64,000 nucleotides of DNA from contig NZ_SJEE01000024.1 of the NCBI RefSeq assembly GCF_006937785.1, positions 1 through 64,000 of the forward strand, in the 5' to 3' direction. Shown here piece by piece: positions 42,873-53,484 of the stretch (the stretch's first letter is position 1; every line of letters begins with the position of its first letter). Origin of the DNA: Pseudanabaena sp. UWO311 (lineage in GTDB: Bacteria > Cyanobacteriota > Cyanobacteriia > Pseudanabaenales > Pseudanabaenaceae). The notes under the pieces are model-generated. The model searched no databases. It saw only the letters and a list, made by a program, of their open reading frames with translations, and was not told where the DNA came from. Made by a program: the position numbers and the translations under genes.

Positions 42873-44462
42873 ATGTTTGTAGGCAAAACATTAAGGAATC
42901 GCTACAAGATCCTCAAGGTTCTTGGCAGTGGGGGATTTGGCGACACTTACTTGGCTCAAGACACAGACCTACCAGGACATCCCAACTGTGTGGTCAAGCA
43001 ACTTAAGCCTAAGGATACTAGCCCAAATGTTTTGCCGATCGCCAAAAGCCTATTTGAACGCGAAGCAGAGTATCTTTACAAATTGGGAAATGCTCATCCC
43101 CAGATCCCTAAGCTATTTGCTCACTTTGAAGAAAACAATGAATTCTTTTTAGTACAAGAATTTGTGGAAGGGCAAAGCCTTGCTGCTGAGATTCCGATTG
43201 GGCAGCGTTTATCGGAAAGTGCCACGATTACATTATTGCTGGAAATTTTAGAAGTTCTATCCTTTGTCCATCAAAATAATGTCATCCATCGCGACATTAA
43301 ACTTGCTAACCTCATGCGTCGTCAGCAAGATGGCAAAATCGTCCTCATTGACTTTGGTGCAGTTAAAGATGTCACTGCTCTTGGAACGGACACACAGGGA
43401 AATACTAGTGTCACGGTAAGCATTGGCTCTCCAGGATATATGCCCAGCGAGCAAGCAAGGGGAAAACCACGACTCAGCAGTGATGTTTATGCCGTAGGTA
43501 TGATTGGGATTCAAGCGCTTACAGGAATTGCTCCTGATAGCTTACAAGAAGATGCCAATACAGGCGAAATCTTATGGCGCGATCGCGTGCAGGTTAGCGA
43601 TGCTTTTGCAGAAGTATTGCAAAACATGGTGTTTTATCATTTTAGTCAGCGCTATAAATCTGCGATCGAAGCTTTACACGCCATGCAGCCTCTTGGGGCA
43701 ACCAATATTAATAATATTGCACCAACTGAAGCAATCTCTTACCCATTAACCGCAGCGGATTCATCACCAACGATAATTACTAATACAAACAAAGTTACTG
43801 CTCCTATATCTGAGCCTACTACACCTCAACTCCCTATCCCAACAACACCGCAATCTCCTGCTACAACTCCACATGTCACAGTCTCTGCACCTAATCCAGC
43901 CTTCTCGAAATTTCAGCCATTTCTATGGATCGCCTTAACTGCTGTGATATCAGTTTCGGCAGCGATCGCCACAGCTATGCTCATACCAAAACTAACTAAC
44001 CAGACTGGTAATAATGCTCAAATTACTCCAACAAGTTCTCCATCAGTTTCTCCAACTAATTCCCCAAGTCCAGAAATAACAGAGCCTATAGCAACAGAAA
44101 CTGCAACTCCAAAGCCACCCCCTGCGACTCCAACTACCGATCCTACTATGCCAAGTTTTGGTGCGATCGCTCGTTCCCCATCGACTCAATCAAAAGGATA
44201 CTCTTGGAATTATCCTTCCCGAAAAGCAGCCGAGAATAGGGCTTTAATGGAATGTGAAAGCTCTTCTAGTTCAGGAGATTGTCAAGTGTTAATTTGGGCG
44301 CAAAATGCTTGTATATCTTTGGCGGAGAGTTCTAATGGAGCGGCTGGCTCAGGCTGGTCAGAAGATATAACTGTTGCCGAAAATACTGCGAAACAAGTCT
44401 GCAAGAAATATAAAGGTGTTAATTGTACGATCACAAATACAATCTGTTTACCTGTCCGCTAA
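42873..44462 (+). CDS. Ser/Thr protein kinase with membrane span and DUF4189 domain
   Basis: 529 residues. The N-terminal ~270 are a Hanks-type kinase: LGSGGFGDTYLAQD (P-loop), VVKQL (Lys), FEREAEYL, VIHRDIKLANLMRR (catalytic loop), VLIDFGAVK (DFG), GSPGYMPSEQARGK (APE region). A Pro/Thr-rich linker and one membrane span (FLWIALTAVISVSAAIATAM) follow, then a Ser/Pro-rich stretch and a C-terminal DUF4189 domain (GAIARSPSTQSKGYSWNYPS, SGDCQVLIWAQNACISLAES, with several Cys). DUF4189 would be periplasmic and may sense something outside. Substrates unknown. Single gene. Confidence 0.9.
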   Translation: MFVGKTLRNRYKILKVLGSGGFGDTYLAQDTDLPGHPNCVVKQLKPKDTSPNVLPIAKSLFEREAEYLYKLGNAHPQIPKLFAHFEENNEFFLVQEFVEGQSLAAEIPIGQRLSESATITLLLEILEVLSFVHQNNVIHRDIKLANLMRRQQDGKIVLIDFGAVKDVTALGTDTQGNTSVTVSIGSPGYMPSEQARGKPRLSSDVYAVGMIGIQALTGIAPDSLQEDANTGEILWRDRVQVSDAFAEVLQNMVFYHFSQRYKSAIEALHAMQPLGATNINNIAPTEAISYPLTAADSSPTIITNTNKVTAPISEPTTPQLPIPTTPQSPATTPHVTVSAPNPAFSKFQPFLWIALTAVISVSAAIATAMLIPKLTNQTGNNAQITPTSSPSVSPTNSPSPEITEPIATETATPKPPPATPTTDPTMPSFGAIARSPSTQSKGYSWNYPSRKAAENRALMECESSSSSGDCQVLIWAQNACISLAESSNGAAGSGWSEDITVAENTAKQVCKKYKGVNCTITNTICLPVR

Positions 44463-44514
44463 ACCCAAAAAGAGCATTGAAGCGTTCTGCACCTCAATGC
44501 TCTTTTTGGGTTGA
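44463..44514. terminator. Terminator palindrome after the kinase gene
   Basis: AACCCAAAAAGAGCATTGA and its complement (one mismatch region) pair around AGCGTTCTGC, starting immediately at the kinase stop codon. Confidence 0.85.
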
Positions 44515-44546
44515 TGGCAGATTTCGCTATAATCGCAATTAATTTT

Positions 44547-45926
44547 TTATGAATTGGCGATCGGCGTAATTTGGGATGTTGAGAAGGAGATCGCACCCTG
44601 ATCAACTACATTCGTAACATCAATTAGTTCTGACTCAAAACTAACTTGAGCACGGTTAGTTTTGCCGCCAATATAGAGGCGATCGCCAACTTGCAAAGCC
44701 CATACCTGTGAGTGACTGACGTAGCTCATGATCACCCCTAACATCAACAATCCAAATCCTGCATAAACAATGGGAATCCCCGGGTCAGCTTTAATTTGCA
44801 AACCTGTACTACCGATCGCTTCTTTTAAGGTAAAAGTTACGCCATTAACTTCCGCACTGCCATTTGTACGAACCATAGTAAGCAGATTGCCCTTCTCGTC
44901 ATAGATTAGGAAAGTACCTTGTAAATCGGGAGTAATGAGCGTAATCCCAGCACTGAGATCTGGCTTGGTAGGAATCCATGTTCCCCATACTTGACGACCA
45001 CCATTTTGAGATTCTAACTTCCTAACGGGTAATTGTAGGATTGGGCTATTGTTAAATGTAAATTTGACCGCATGAATATCCCAATTTGCTTGATAGAAGG
45101 TAACACCCTTGTATTTGAGCGGTTTATTTACATGGATAGTTTGGCGATCGACTTCTTTGCCGTCATTATCAATAACTGACAAATCGGAATAGAACTGATC
45201 AATACTTCCCTTCGGTGTGTAATCAATCCAAAAGCGATTGACTCGTACCGACCAATCTTTAGGAACTTGATTTGCTGACCAAGCACCTGCTTCGGTAATA
45301 TTCTTAACTTGAAATGTCTCACCACTGGGAACCATTTCTTGCGCGGTGAAACCCGTTAGTGCCCCCCAAATTGAACCGATTAAAACTAGCAACATACTGG
45401 CATGGACAATAATTGGTCCAACTCTACCAACCAGCCCTTTACGCGCATAAAGGCGATCATCAGCTTGATAAACCTTGTAGTTTTTGCCTTGTAGCGATCG
45501 CGCTAAATTATTGAGATCGCCGCCAATAATTTCCGTGGCGAGAGGGAGTTTTGCAAAGCTTTGGGGCTTGGTATAGTAAAACCAGCGCTTGGAGGCTTTG
45601 AGAATTGGCAATTGCCGATTGAAGGTGCAAGCAGTAAGGCTTGTGCCAAATAAGATTAACAGTGAAAGAAACCACCAGCTTCCATAGACATGTTCTAATC
45701 CGATCGCCAAAATCACCTTATACGATAAAAATCCAAATAGGGCAGGATGTTCGGGATAGTTTTCATGATAAAAGTCAATAGTTTGTCCCTGCTCGATCAC
45801 TGTGCCGAGGATGCTAAATAGGGCTATGCATAATAAAAGGGCGATCGCGACTTTGAGATTGGCAAGGAGCGCCACCACTTGATGCCGCCAAATTTGGTTT
45901 GCTTGGAATCGGATTTTTTGAAACAC
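44547..45926 (-). CDS. ccs1: Cytochrome c biogenesis protein Ccs1 (ResB-like)
   Basis: 459 residues. System II haem ligation at the thylakoid or plasma membrane, needed for cytochromes f, c6 and c550; works with CcsA, which is not in this window. Three N-terminal spans appear ([60 protein letters not shown]), then a large lumenal domain ([40 protein letters not shown]) and a last span ([20 protein letters not shown]) with the conserved His-Ser. Length is normal. Monocistronic. Confidence 0.93.
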   Translation of the reverse strand: MFQKIRFQANQIWRHQVVALLANLKVAIALLLCIALFSILGTVIEQGQTIDFYHENYPEHPALFGFLSYKVILAIGLEHVYGSWWFLSLLILFGTSLTACTFNRQLPILKASKRWFYYTKPQSFAKLPLATEIIGGDLNNLARSLQGKNYKVYQADDRLYARKGLVGRVGPIIVHASMLLVLIGSIWGALTGFTAQEMVPSGETFQVKNITEAGAWSANQVPKDWSVRVNRFWIDYTPKGSIDQFYSDLSVIDNDGKEVDRQTIHVNKPLKYKGVTFYQANWDIHAVKFTFNNSPILQLPVRKLESQNGGRQVWGTWIPTKPDLSAGITLITPDLQGTFLIYDEKGNLLTMVRTNGSAEVNGVTFTLKEAIGSTGLQIKADPGIPIVYAGFGLLMLGVIMSYVSHSQVWALQVGDRLYIGGKTNRAQVSFESELIDVTNVVDQGAISFSTSQITPIANS

Positions 45927-46067
45927 GTCACGTCTATGATTGCTACTTCTAGCTTTGATCTTATCTTAGGTTGCCAGAAAGTAGATCTGACCTTGAGCTA
46001 CAGTTGGACGGCTAAATTTAGGGTAAAGTTAAGCCAATCTTGCAGATATTCTTAGGGAAATGGGCAT

Positions 46068-47042
46068 ATGTCACAGGGTAAAGAAACTACAGTTTTAGTA
46101 CTGTCGATGCTAGTCACAGCAGGGATTGCTGGCGGAGGCTACTGGTTTTTTTCACAACAAAAATCAACAGTAGTACCAGCTACACCAGCTACCACGGCAA
46201 CACCAGATTCATCAGCACAACCAACCCCGCCCGTACTAACGTCAACAAACTTAAACCTTGATACATCTCTGCCCAATCCTAGTATTTTGGGAATAGATGG
46301 CAGTACGGCAATGGTTGCCCTGATTAAAGCCCTGCGTAATGACTTTAGCCAAGTTAACCCAAACATACCGAGCTCCTATGGAGTTCCTGATGGTAATCCA
46401 ACTGGTTCAAATCAGGGATTGAAAAATCTTATTGATGGTAGTATCGCGATCGCAGCGACTTCTCGTCCGCTCAAAGCTGCTGAAGCCCAAGCAGGTATAC
46501 AATTAGTGCCGATCGCTAAAGATGCGATCGCCTTAGTAGTTGGCATTAATAATCCCTTTAAAGGTAATTTAACTAAGGAGCAAGTACGCGATATCTATCT
46601 GGGTAAAATTACTAACTGGTCACAGGTTGGCGGGGCAAATCAACCAATTAGAGTGATCAATCGCGCCACCACAAGCGGAACTAGAGAAGCTTTTCAAGAT
46701 ATTGTTTTACTCGGTCAAGGATTCGCGCCAGATAGTCCTAACTTCATTACATGGAAACAAGACGAAACAACAGCAATTTTGCGCGATATAGGCGATAACG
46801 GGATCAGTTATGCCACGGTTTCACAGGTAGAGAAGCAAGAAATTGTGAGAATTATTGCGATCGATGGAGTTCTGCCTACGGACGTTAGTGCGGTCAAAGC
46901 TGGCAAATATCCAATTAGTCGCAGTCTATTTTTAGGTGTGAAAAAGATCACCAGTCCTGTCTCTAAGCAGTTTATTGAGTTTGCGCTCTCACCTCAAGGG
47001 CAGCAAATTGTCCAAAGGCTAGGATTTGTTTCAGTACAGTAG
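46068..47042 (+). CDS. PstS-like phosphate-type substrate-binding protein
   Basis: 324 residues. An N-terminal membrane anchor or signal (VLVLSMLVTAGIAGGGYWFF), a Pro/Thr-rich linker, then a type II periplasmic-binding fold: SILGIDGSTAMVALIKALRN, IDGSIAIAATSRPLKAAEAQ, IYLGKITNWSQVGG, NRATTSGTREAFQDIVL, DNGISYATVSQVEKQ. The TSGTREAF loop binds phosphate in PstS. No pst permease or ATPase gene lies nearby, so it may be a stand-alone sensor or part of a dispersed Pst system. Confidence 0.88.
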   Translation: MSQGKETTVLVLSMLVTAGIAGGGYWFFSQQKSTVVPATPATTATPDSSAQPTPPVLTSTNLNLDTSLPNPSILGIDGSTAMVALIKALRNDFSQVNPNIPSSYGVPDGNPTGSNQGLKNLIDGSIAIAATSRPLKAAEAQAGIQLVPIAKDAIALVVGINNPFKGNLTKEQVRDIYLGKITNWSQVGGANQPIRVINRATTSGTREAFQDIVLLGQGFAPDSPNFITWKQDETTAILRDIGDNGISYATVSQVEKQEIVRIIAIDGVLPTDVSAVKAGKYPISRSLFLGVKKITSPVSKQFIEFALSPQGQQIVQRLGFVSVQ

Positions 47043-47046
47043 CCCT

Positions 47047-47083
47047 AAAAGTAAGAGAACTCGCTTCGCGCGTTCTCTTCAGG
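47047..47083. terminator. Bidirectional hairpin
   Basis: AGAGAAC and GTTCTCT pair around TCGCTTCGCGC, between the convergent PstS-like gene and the giant receptor gene. Confidence 0.7.
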
Positions 47084-47086
47084 GGG

Positions 47087-50000
47087 TTAAACTGAACTTG
47101 AGTTGTCTGTTTCAACTAGTTTAGTAGGATTTTTTTTCTGAGTCCCTTCTTCCTCAATATCTAAACTACCTGACAGAAAATCATCGATTTCGGCTCTAGC
47201 TGTGCTAATCGAATCTTCTACTGGCAAATCAAATGCAGAGAAGTCAAACTCACTTTCTAATTCACCATTACTATCCTCATCCTCCAAAGAATTATCATTA
47301 AAGCTTGGCAAGTGAGGTAATGTTTGCAAGTCAGGTAAATCCATTGACAAACTATCAAACTCTTCATCAGCTTCATCCATGAGACTGTCTAGCAGATTAT
47401 CAGCAAAACCATAGATGTCGCCATCTGATATGGCATTAACTTCATCTTCAGATGGATAGCCAATAGATATATCATCATCTGAATCAGCAAATTTCACACT
47501 ACTAGGATTCCTGTCTTCAGCGACCTCATGAAGCCAATTATCTGAGAAATCCAACGAAAGATCGGGCATAGATTCAGTAAATTCAGCGTCTAAGCCCAAG
47601 TTGGCAATTTCAGAAACACTCAAGTCTAGAGAGTCAGCTGAGGATTCTAGATTGAAATCGTTTGCTTCATCTGCGATCGCCTCAAACATCACTGACTCTT
47701 CTAAATCTAAAGCATTGTCTGTGAAGTTTTTCACATTCATGATTTCACTAAACTCGATCGATTCGTCTTCAGATTCTAAACCTCCAGTCAGATCTGCAAA
47801 GGTTGAGGTATTATCATCAATGTCAAAGCTGGCTTCAGAATTACTGATGAATTCTTGATAGCTTAATCCTGTACCTTGTTCTAGATTGTCACTAAATACT
47901 GAGGATAAATCTGCATCTGTTTCATTCAGCAGATCTTCATCAAAAGCTACAGGAGATTCTTCCTCGAATGAACTTATTGAAACACCAAAATTATCAGCGC
48001 CGCCAGCGTCATCAGTGACATCAGATATGCCAAAGTCAAAGGCTTCATCTATTAATGCTTCGTCGGCTTCTTCCATCTGTGACAAGTCTGGCAGAACAAA
48101 AGCTGAACTAAGACTATCAGCGACAGAAGAAGGCTGAACAGCAACTAAATCTTCCTCAATGCCAGCAATTTCCCCTAAATCTGGTGCGATTGAGTCGGTT
48201 TGCCAGATTGCATCAGAGGCATAGTCTGGTGGAGCTTCACTGTCATCAAGTCCTGTGTTACTCACTAAATCCTCAACATCTCCTTCCAAAGAATTTGAGA
48301 AGGCGTTAAAGTTGGGAGTGTCATCAGATATGTCAAAGTTAAATTCTTCATCCATCAATGCATCACCAGTTTCTTCCATGTTCGACAAGTCTGGAAGGAC
48401 AAAAGTTGTACTAAGATTATCGGTTGCGAAAGAAGAAGCTTCATCCAAATCTTCCTGAATGTTAGGGATTTCGCCAAAAACTAATGCAATCTCGTCTGTA
48501 TCCCAGATTGCTTTGGAGGAATGGTTTTCTGGATTTTCACTTTCATCAATCAATGAAGGAAAAGCTGACTCTGATTCATTGTCTGCCAGTGCAGCTGATA
48601 CACTTATGTCCTCTACTTCAGGTTGCGATGTAGTAAATGCTGTATCAAATGCATCATTCCCTAAATCCATTTGGTCAGTTAACAGATCCTCCTCTATCTC
48701 AAAAGAGAAATCTTCAGACAGTTCATCAGAAATCTCCTCAGAAAGATCTTCTAACTGCTGATCGGAATCAAACATTGATGATACTTGTATACCTGTTTCT
48801 GGGCTATAAGCCTCATCTTCCTGAAGATTTATAGAAATATCAAATGGTTCGGCGACTTGCTCGTCGGTTGAGCTTGTACTTACGTCAAAGTCCGCAGAAA
48901 AGTCTGAATCGTCTGAGGCTGATTCTTCGGTCTGCCAGATTGAGTCTAACTCATCAGTTTGTGCCACTAGGCTATCAGCTATATTTTGCTCAAACCCGTA
49001 TTGATCGTCTCCTAAATCTACTTCAGCAACTTCTTCAGCTATATTAAACAATGAAGATAAACCTTCTGATTGCTCATCATTTAAGTCTAGTGAATAGATC
49101 TCTTGAGCTATCGACTCTGAAACAACTGACTCTTCGTATTGAATATTTACAGAAGTATCAAATGGATTCGCAATAAATTCTTCACTTTCATTGATCGGAC
49201 TATCATCAAATAGGCTATCAGATGAACTTCCTGAGAAATTATCCAATTCAACTAAATTAGATGATCCCATCGATAAGCTTTCATTAATTTCAAAAGTAAA
49301 TTCTGTTGAAGACTGCTCAGATATGTCTATTGAGGGTGATGGAATCTCCAATTCAGGTGCATAATCATTTACTTGCTCATCAAAAGCTTCAACAATTTCT
49401 TCAAACCCTTCATTACCTTGGGTTGGAATCGCATCAAAGAAATGATCAGATTCGACTGAATCTGCATAGCTTGTTAATGGGTCGTCTTCGATTTCAAAAT
49501 TAAACTCTTCAGGAAATTCATCATCTGATGATTCGGCAAGATAAATATCAGGGATTTGAGTGGGTAACTCAGATAGTTCAACTTGATTTTCAAAATTATT
49601 TGTAGAAATATCTACTGGTTGTTCTAAATTAAATGAGTTGTTAAAATCTTGTTCAGATAGTTCGTAATTCAATTCATCATCTGTATACTCTGGGTGCAGC
49701 TCAGTAATATCTTCAGGAACAGCAAATGGTTGATCTAGGGAATCATTGAGAGCTTCAAAATTATTTGTAGAAATATCTACTGGTTGTTCTAAATTAAATG
49801 AGTTGTTAAAATCTTGCTCAGATAGTTCGTAATCCAATTCATCATCTGTATACTCTGGACGCAGCTCAGTAATATCTTCAGGAACAGCAAATGGGTGATC
49901 TAGGGAATCATTAAGAGCTTCATTCAAGTCTCCATCAAATAGGGGCTCATCAAAAGGGATGTTAAAAGAATCACGAAAAGCTTCATTGGCAGAACTTTCG

Positions 50001-53000
50001 ATAGGTTCTTCTAAGGATTCATTAACTGCTTCGTTAGATGTGAATTGATCGTAATCTACAAACTGGTTAAATTCAGAAATCCCAGAAATATTTTCAGGAT
50101 TATTGATAGAGACACTTATTTCTGATTCAGTTAACTCAAATACATTGTCACTATTTGCGATCGCAGCATCACTAACATCCGAAGATGCTTGAAATACTGT
50201 TTGATCATCCATAGCAAATGGATCAAAATCTACTCCGCCCTGATTAACTTCAGGAGATTGCATTGAATTATCATGATCAAAGAATGAATTGGAATCGTCT
50301 AGGGTAGATTCTATATTCATTTTGGGGATGATGAAGTCAACATCATCCATATCTGGAATTGAAAAATCAACAAAGGTCGGTAAGTTCAGGTTTGCATCTT
50401 CGGCAAGTGGTGTCACAGTGCCAAAAGCTGTATCTTCCAAAAATGAAGAGGTAGCAGATACAATTAGCGGATCACTAGAAGCTTCAACGATCGAAAATTC
50501 ATTCACTCCCTCCATCTGATTCTTTATAGTTGGTTCAGTATCGTCAAGGGGCGAAGATTCGTCAAACGAAATATCGTCATAGACTTCTTGTTTAAGATCG
50601 GCAAGCAGAGATTCTTCTATTAGAGAGATATCCGTGAGGTTAGAATATGTTGCTGCATCTGGATTTTGATTGTCAGCAATATCTCCTGCTATGAAATTTT
50701 CTGGAATAGAGTCAAAGCTTTGTTCTTGAGGTGATTTAACCGCATTATCATCGATCAGATCACTGCTAACGCCATCGTCAAGAAGATTTTCAAGATATAT
50801 ATTATCGGTAGCTGTGTTATCTTCCTCAGCTTCATATCCATTTGGTAAAGCTGGCGCTGATTGAGTAAAGCTGACGGCTGTTACTGACGCTGCTACAGCA
50901 ATCGCAGGTACAACTAGACCTAAATTATTAGCCCCAGTATTGCTCACCTCAGCTGCTGAATCGACCAATCTGTCGATAGATGTATCAGGAGCTAGCTGAT
51001 CAGATGTGTCAGGCAAATGGAAGAACTGAATGCCTTGTAATAGTTGCTGAGCTTGATTTCCCATCGATTCAGCTTGTTGACGAGCAGATCGAGTTAGGTC
51101 GGCAGTGCGATCGGCTAACTGAGCAATTTCACTCATATAGCTCGCTGTAGAGCCAGCAGCTTCTGCAATTTCGGTACTAGATTCAGTAATAGTTTGTCCA
51201 ATTTGGACAACTTCTTCAGTAGCTATTTGAATGCTATTGAACGCAGATTGAGATGACTCTACACCTGACGTAAAACCAGCAACAAGTCCACTTAAATTCT
51301 GAACTTCAGCATCGATCGCTGTTACTACGGTTTGGATTTGAGATGTACGCTGTTGCAAAACGGTTAAACCATCATTGGTTTGAGTTGCTAAATCATTTAC
51401 CTGCCCAGCGATTGACTCAAATTCACGAGCTACACCAGCAAATTGCTTAGGATCTTTTTGTTCAGCAGCACGAGCGGCGACAAGGGTGGCATTGAGTGCC
51501 AGAACTTGAGTCAAAGAAGCAATTTGACCTTGATCTTGTACAAATTGTTCGGCTAAACCAACGAATTCGCCCAATGTTTTCATGCGCTGGACGATTTGGG
51601 CTGAACCCGTTTGTAAGACGCTAATACTATCAGTCAGAGCTATAATCGCCGTTTGTCCAGAAGCAACTGTATCGCGTACTTCTTGAAGTGATTGGTTCGC
51701 AACGTTTACCTGAGCTGAAGATCTCTCCGCGATAGCGGCAACTTGTTCAGTTAGAGCTTGTCCTTGAGCAATTGACTGAGCTTGTTCAGCGGTATTTAAC
51801 ACGACAGTGTTGGCTAATTCTTCAAGATCGGCAGCACCTTGAGCCACCTGTTTAGCTGTACCTAAAACACTAGAAATAATCTCTACGAGTTTTTCGCGGA
51901 GACGGTTGAGGGTGTCGGCGACCAGCCCTGTAGCGCGATCATTTACTTGAGCCTCAATCGTGAGATCACCCTCTTCCATAGATGAGACAACATCTAATAA
52001 GTTGCCAACTTCAGCCTCCATCAACTCTGTTTCCGCAAAATTTTGCTGGAGCTGTGCTGCTGCCGATATATCATCATCGGATGATGATAATGGTTGGCTC
52101 AATCCACTACGCAAGCGAATTTCATTATTTTTTACTTGTTGGAAGGTATTTTTAAGCGAGATTCCAAGATGATCAATTTCATCTTTACCTGCTGTGATAT
52201 TTACACCTGAATTTCCTTGCTGACTCAAGTAGCGATCGCATTCTTCGGTAAGGGGTTTAAGTCGCTTTTTGAGCGAGTTCACGAATAATAAAATGGCGAT
52301 CGCCAAAATCGCACTGATACTAACAGCCGCAACACCGACTGGAAGCATTAGCTTGTTGGTGATTTCTGATTCGGGCAACTGTGCTACAAAGAGCAAATCG
52401 CTACCTTGGATTTTGCGGTATGCCCAGAGATAGCCTCCAGTTTGGACAATTCCTGATGGTTTGGCTTTAGCTTGTTGAGTAAGACTCGTGAGGACTGCTG
52501 CGATCTCAGGATTTTTGGTCTGCGTCGCCTGAAACTGGGAGGAGGCAGTAATTACTTGACCACTACTGCTAGCCACCAAAAAACCAAATTTGCTTTCATA
52601 AGGAGGCTCTTGATAGGAAGCGGTATCTACTAATGACAAAAGCTCACTAGCGATCGCATCAGCATTGACAATCCCGACAACTTTCTGTCCATCGCTGATG
52701 GGAGCACTGTAGGTGATAATCGTCTTGCCCAGAGCGGTATACGGCTGCGACCAAGCGGCTTGCCCCTTAAGGGTATCTTGATAAAAAGGGGCTTTTTGAA
52801 TATCAGGGCGATCTCCAGACAAAAATTTATCATTTGGGGCTGCCAGCTTTTGACCAGCCGTTTCAGTCTTTAAGCCTGACTGTTCTCTCCACACATAGGG
52901 GACAAGAGGCTTAGCTGGAGTAAATAGTAAGTTGCCATTTGATGCAATCCCCATACCTACGATGGATTCCTTATTTTGTAATCCATCGACAATCAGACGT

Positions 53001-53368
53001 TGATATGGTTCAGAGCCTTTTGGCTTTGACGGTTGCTGAGATAGGACCTTTGCCCCACCTGCAACTTCATCAACTGTTGACTTAATATCTGAGAGCCTAG
53101 CATCGATTTGACGAACCTGCGCTTCAGCCGATTTATCAACTTCTCGTCGAGCGCTACTTAGTAATTCTTGATAAAACCAATATCCTAGACCACCTAAGCC
53201 TATTAGCGATGTGCCGATCGCAATCAGCAGCAATCCCAGTCCCATTGAGCCTCTTGACTTATTAGGTTTGGGGGCGTTTGGCGATTTAGGCGATCTCTTT
53301 GAAGATGCCTGATTGCTCTTGCCTGAAGAAGTCGCTGGGGTTCTCTTAGATGTGCTTGCCATATGCAT
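47087..53368 (-). CDS. Giant PilJ-type methyl-accepting chemotaxis protein with acidic repetitive tail
   Basis: 2093 residues. A Lys/Ser/Pro-rich start is followed by span 1 (GLGLLLIAIGTSLIGLGGLG, ~42-66), a Cache-type sensory domain (~70-335), span 2 (LPVGVAAVSISAILAIAILL), two HAMP-like segments (~365-510) and a coiled-coil signalling domain (~510-790) with the tip VAREFESIAGQVNDLATQTN. After ~810-830, a short hydrophobic patch (LGLVVPAIAVAASVTAVSF), residues 835-2093 are Asp/Glu/Ser-rich, with two exact-type 55-residue repeats and looser ~102-residue repeats (IWxTDxIA, FVLPDLSxMEE). Receptors of this kind govern phototaxis or type IV pilus motility. CheW and CheY genes lie just upstream. 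No CheA follows. Confidence 0.88.
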   Translation of the reverse strand: MHMASTSKRTPATSSGKSNQASSKRSPKSPNAPKPNKSRGSMGLGLLLIAIGTSLIGLGGLGYWFYQELLSSARREVDKSAEAQVRQIDARLSDIKSTVDEVAGGAKVLSQQPSKPKGSEPYQRLIVDGLQNKESIVGMGIASNGNLLFTPAKPLVPYVWREQSGLKTETAGQKLAAPNDKFLSGDRPDIQKAPFYQDTLKGQAAWSQPYTALGKTIITYSAPISDGQKVVGIVNADAIASELLSLVDTASYQEPPYESKFGFLVASSSGQVITASSQFQATQTKNPEIAAVLTSLTQQAKAKPSGIVQTGGYLWAYRKIQGSDLLFVAQLPESEITNKLMLPVGVAAVSISAILAIAILLFVNSLKKRLKPLTEECDRYLSQQGNSGVNITAGKDEIDHLGISLKNTFQQVKNNEIRLRSGLSQPLSSSDDDISAAAQLQQNFAETELMEAEVGNLLDVVSSMEEGDLTIEAQVNDRATGLVADTLNRLREKLVEIISSVLGTAKQVAQGAADLEELANTVVLNTAEQAQSIAQGQALTEQVAAIAERSSAQVNVANQSLQEVRDTVASGQTAIIALTDSISVLQTGSAQIVQRMKTLGEFVGLAEQFVQDQGQIASLTQVLALNATLVAARAAEQKDPKQFAGVAREFESIAGQVNDLATQTNDGLTVLQQRTSQIQTVVTAIDAEVQNLSGLVAGFTSGVESSQSAFNSIQIATEEVVQIGQTITESSTEIAEAAGSTASYMSEIAQLADRTADLTRSARQQAESMGNQAQQLLQGIQFFHLPDTSDQLAPDTSIDRLVDSAAEVSNTGANNLGLVVPAIAVAASVTAVSFTQSAPALPNGYEAEEDNTATDNIYLENLLDDGVSSDLIDDNAVKSPQEQSFDSIPENFIAGDIADNQNPDAATYSNLTDISLIEESLLADLKQEVYDDISFDESSPLDDTEPTIKNQMEGVNEFSIVEASSDPLIVSATSSFLEDTAFGTVTPLAEDANLNLPTFVDFSIPDMDDVDFIIPKMNIESTLDDSNSFFDHDNSMQSPEVNQGGVDFDPFAMDDQTVFQASSDVSDAAIANSDNVFELTESEISVSINNPENISGISEFNQFVDYDQFTSNEAVNESLEEPIESSANEAFRDSFNIPFDEPLFDGDLNEALNDSLDHPFAVPEDITELRPEYTDDELDYELSEQDFNNSFNLEQPVDISTNNFEALNDSLDQPFAVPEDITELHPEYTDDELNYELSEQDFNNSFNLEQPVDISTNNFENQVELSELPTQIPDIYLAESSDDEFPEEFNFEIEDDPLTSYADSVESDHFFDAIPTQGNEGFEEIVEAFDEQVNDYAPELEIPSPSIDISEQSSTEFTFEINESLSMGSSNLVELDNFSGSSSDSLFDDSPINESEEFIANPFDTSVNIQYEESVVSESIAQEIYSLDLNDEQSEGLSSLFNIAEEVAEVDLGDDQYGFEQNIADSLVAQTDELDSIWQTEESASDDSDFSADFDVSTSSTDEQVAEPFDISINLQEDEAYSPETGIQVSSMFDSDQQLEDLSEEISDELSEDFSFEIEEDLLTDQMDLGNDAFDTAFTTSQPEVEDISVSAALADNESESAFPSLIDESENPENHSSKAIWDTDEIALVFGEIPNIQEDLDEASSFATDNLSTTFVLPDLSNMEETGDALMDEEFNFDISDDTPNFNAFSNSLEGDVEDLVSNTGLDDSEAPPDYASDAIWQTDSIAPDLGEIAGIEEDLVAVQPSSVADSLSSAFVLPDLSQMEEADEALIDEAFDFGISDVTDDAGGADNFGVSISSFEEESPVAFDEDLLNETDADLSSVFSDNLEQGTGLSYQEFISNSEASFDIDDNTSTFADLTGGLESEDESIEFSEIMNVKNFTDNALDLEESVMFEAIADEANDFNLESSADSLDLSVSEIANLGLDAEFTESMPDLSLDFSDNWLHEVAEDRNPSSVKFADSDDDISIGYPSEDEVNAISDGDIYGFADNLLDSLMDEADEEFDSLSMDLPDLQTLPHLPSFNDNSLEDEDSNGELESEFDFSAFDLPVEDSISTARAEIDDFLSGSLDIEEEGTQKKNPTKLVETDNSSSV
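49591..49920 (-). repeat. Two tandem 165-bp repeats within the receptor tail
   Basis: Units 49591-49755 and 49756-49920 (55 codons each) are nearly identical, encoding LNDSLDQPFAVPEDITELHP-type sequence followed by YTDDELNYELSEQDFNNSFN. Copies differ by about 6 bases, so the duplication is recent or maintained by gene conversion. Confidence 0.93.
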
Positions 53369-53484
53369 TCGCTATAGGGAAAGGATCGTAGCATTTTTGT
53401 GAAATTCATCCTACACTATACTCGCCCTAATCATGTAGCCAAATAGTATGAAGTTTCAAACTACGGTACATATCAGTGCAAGTA

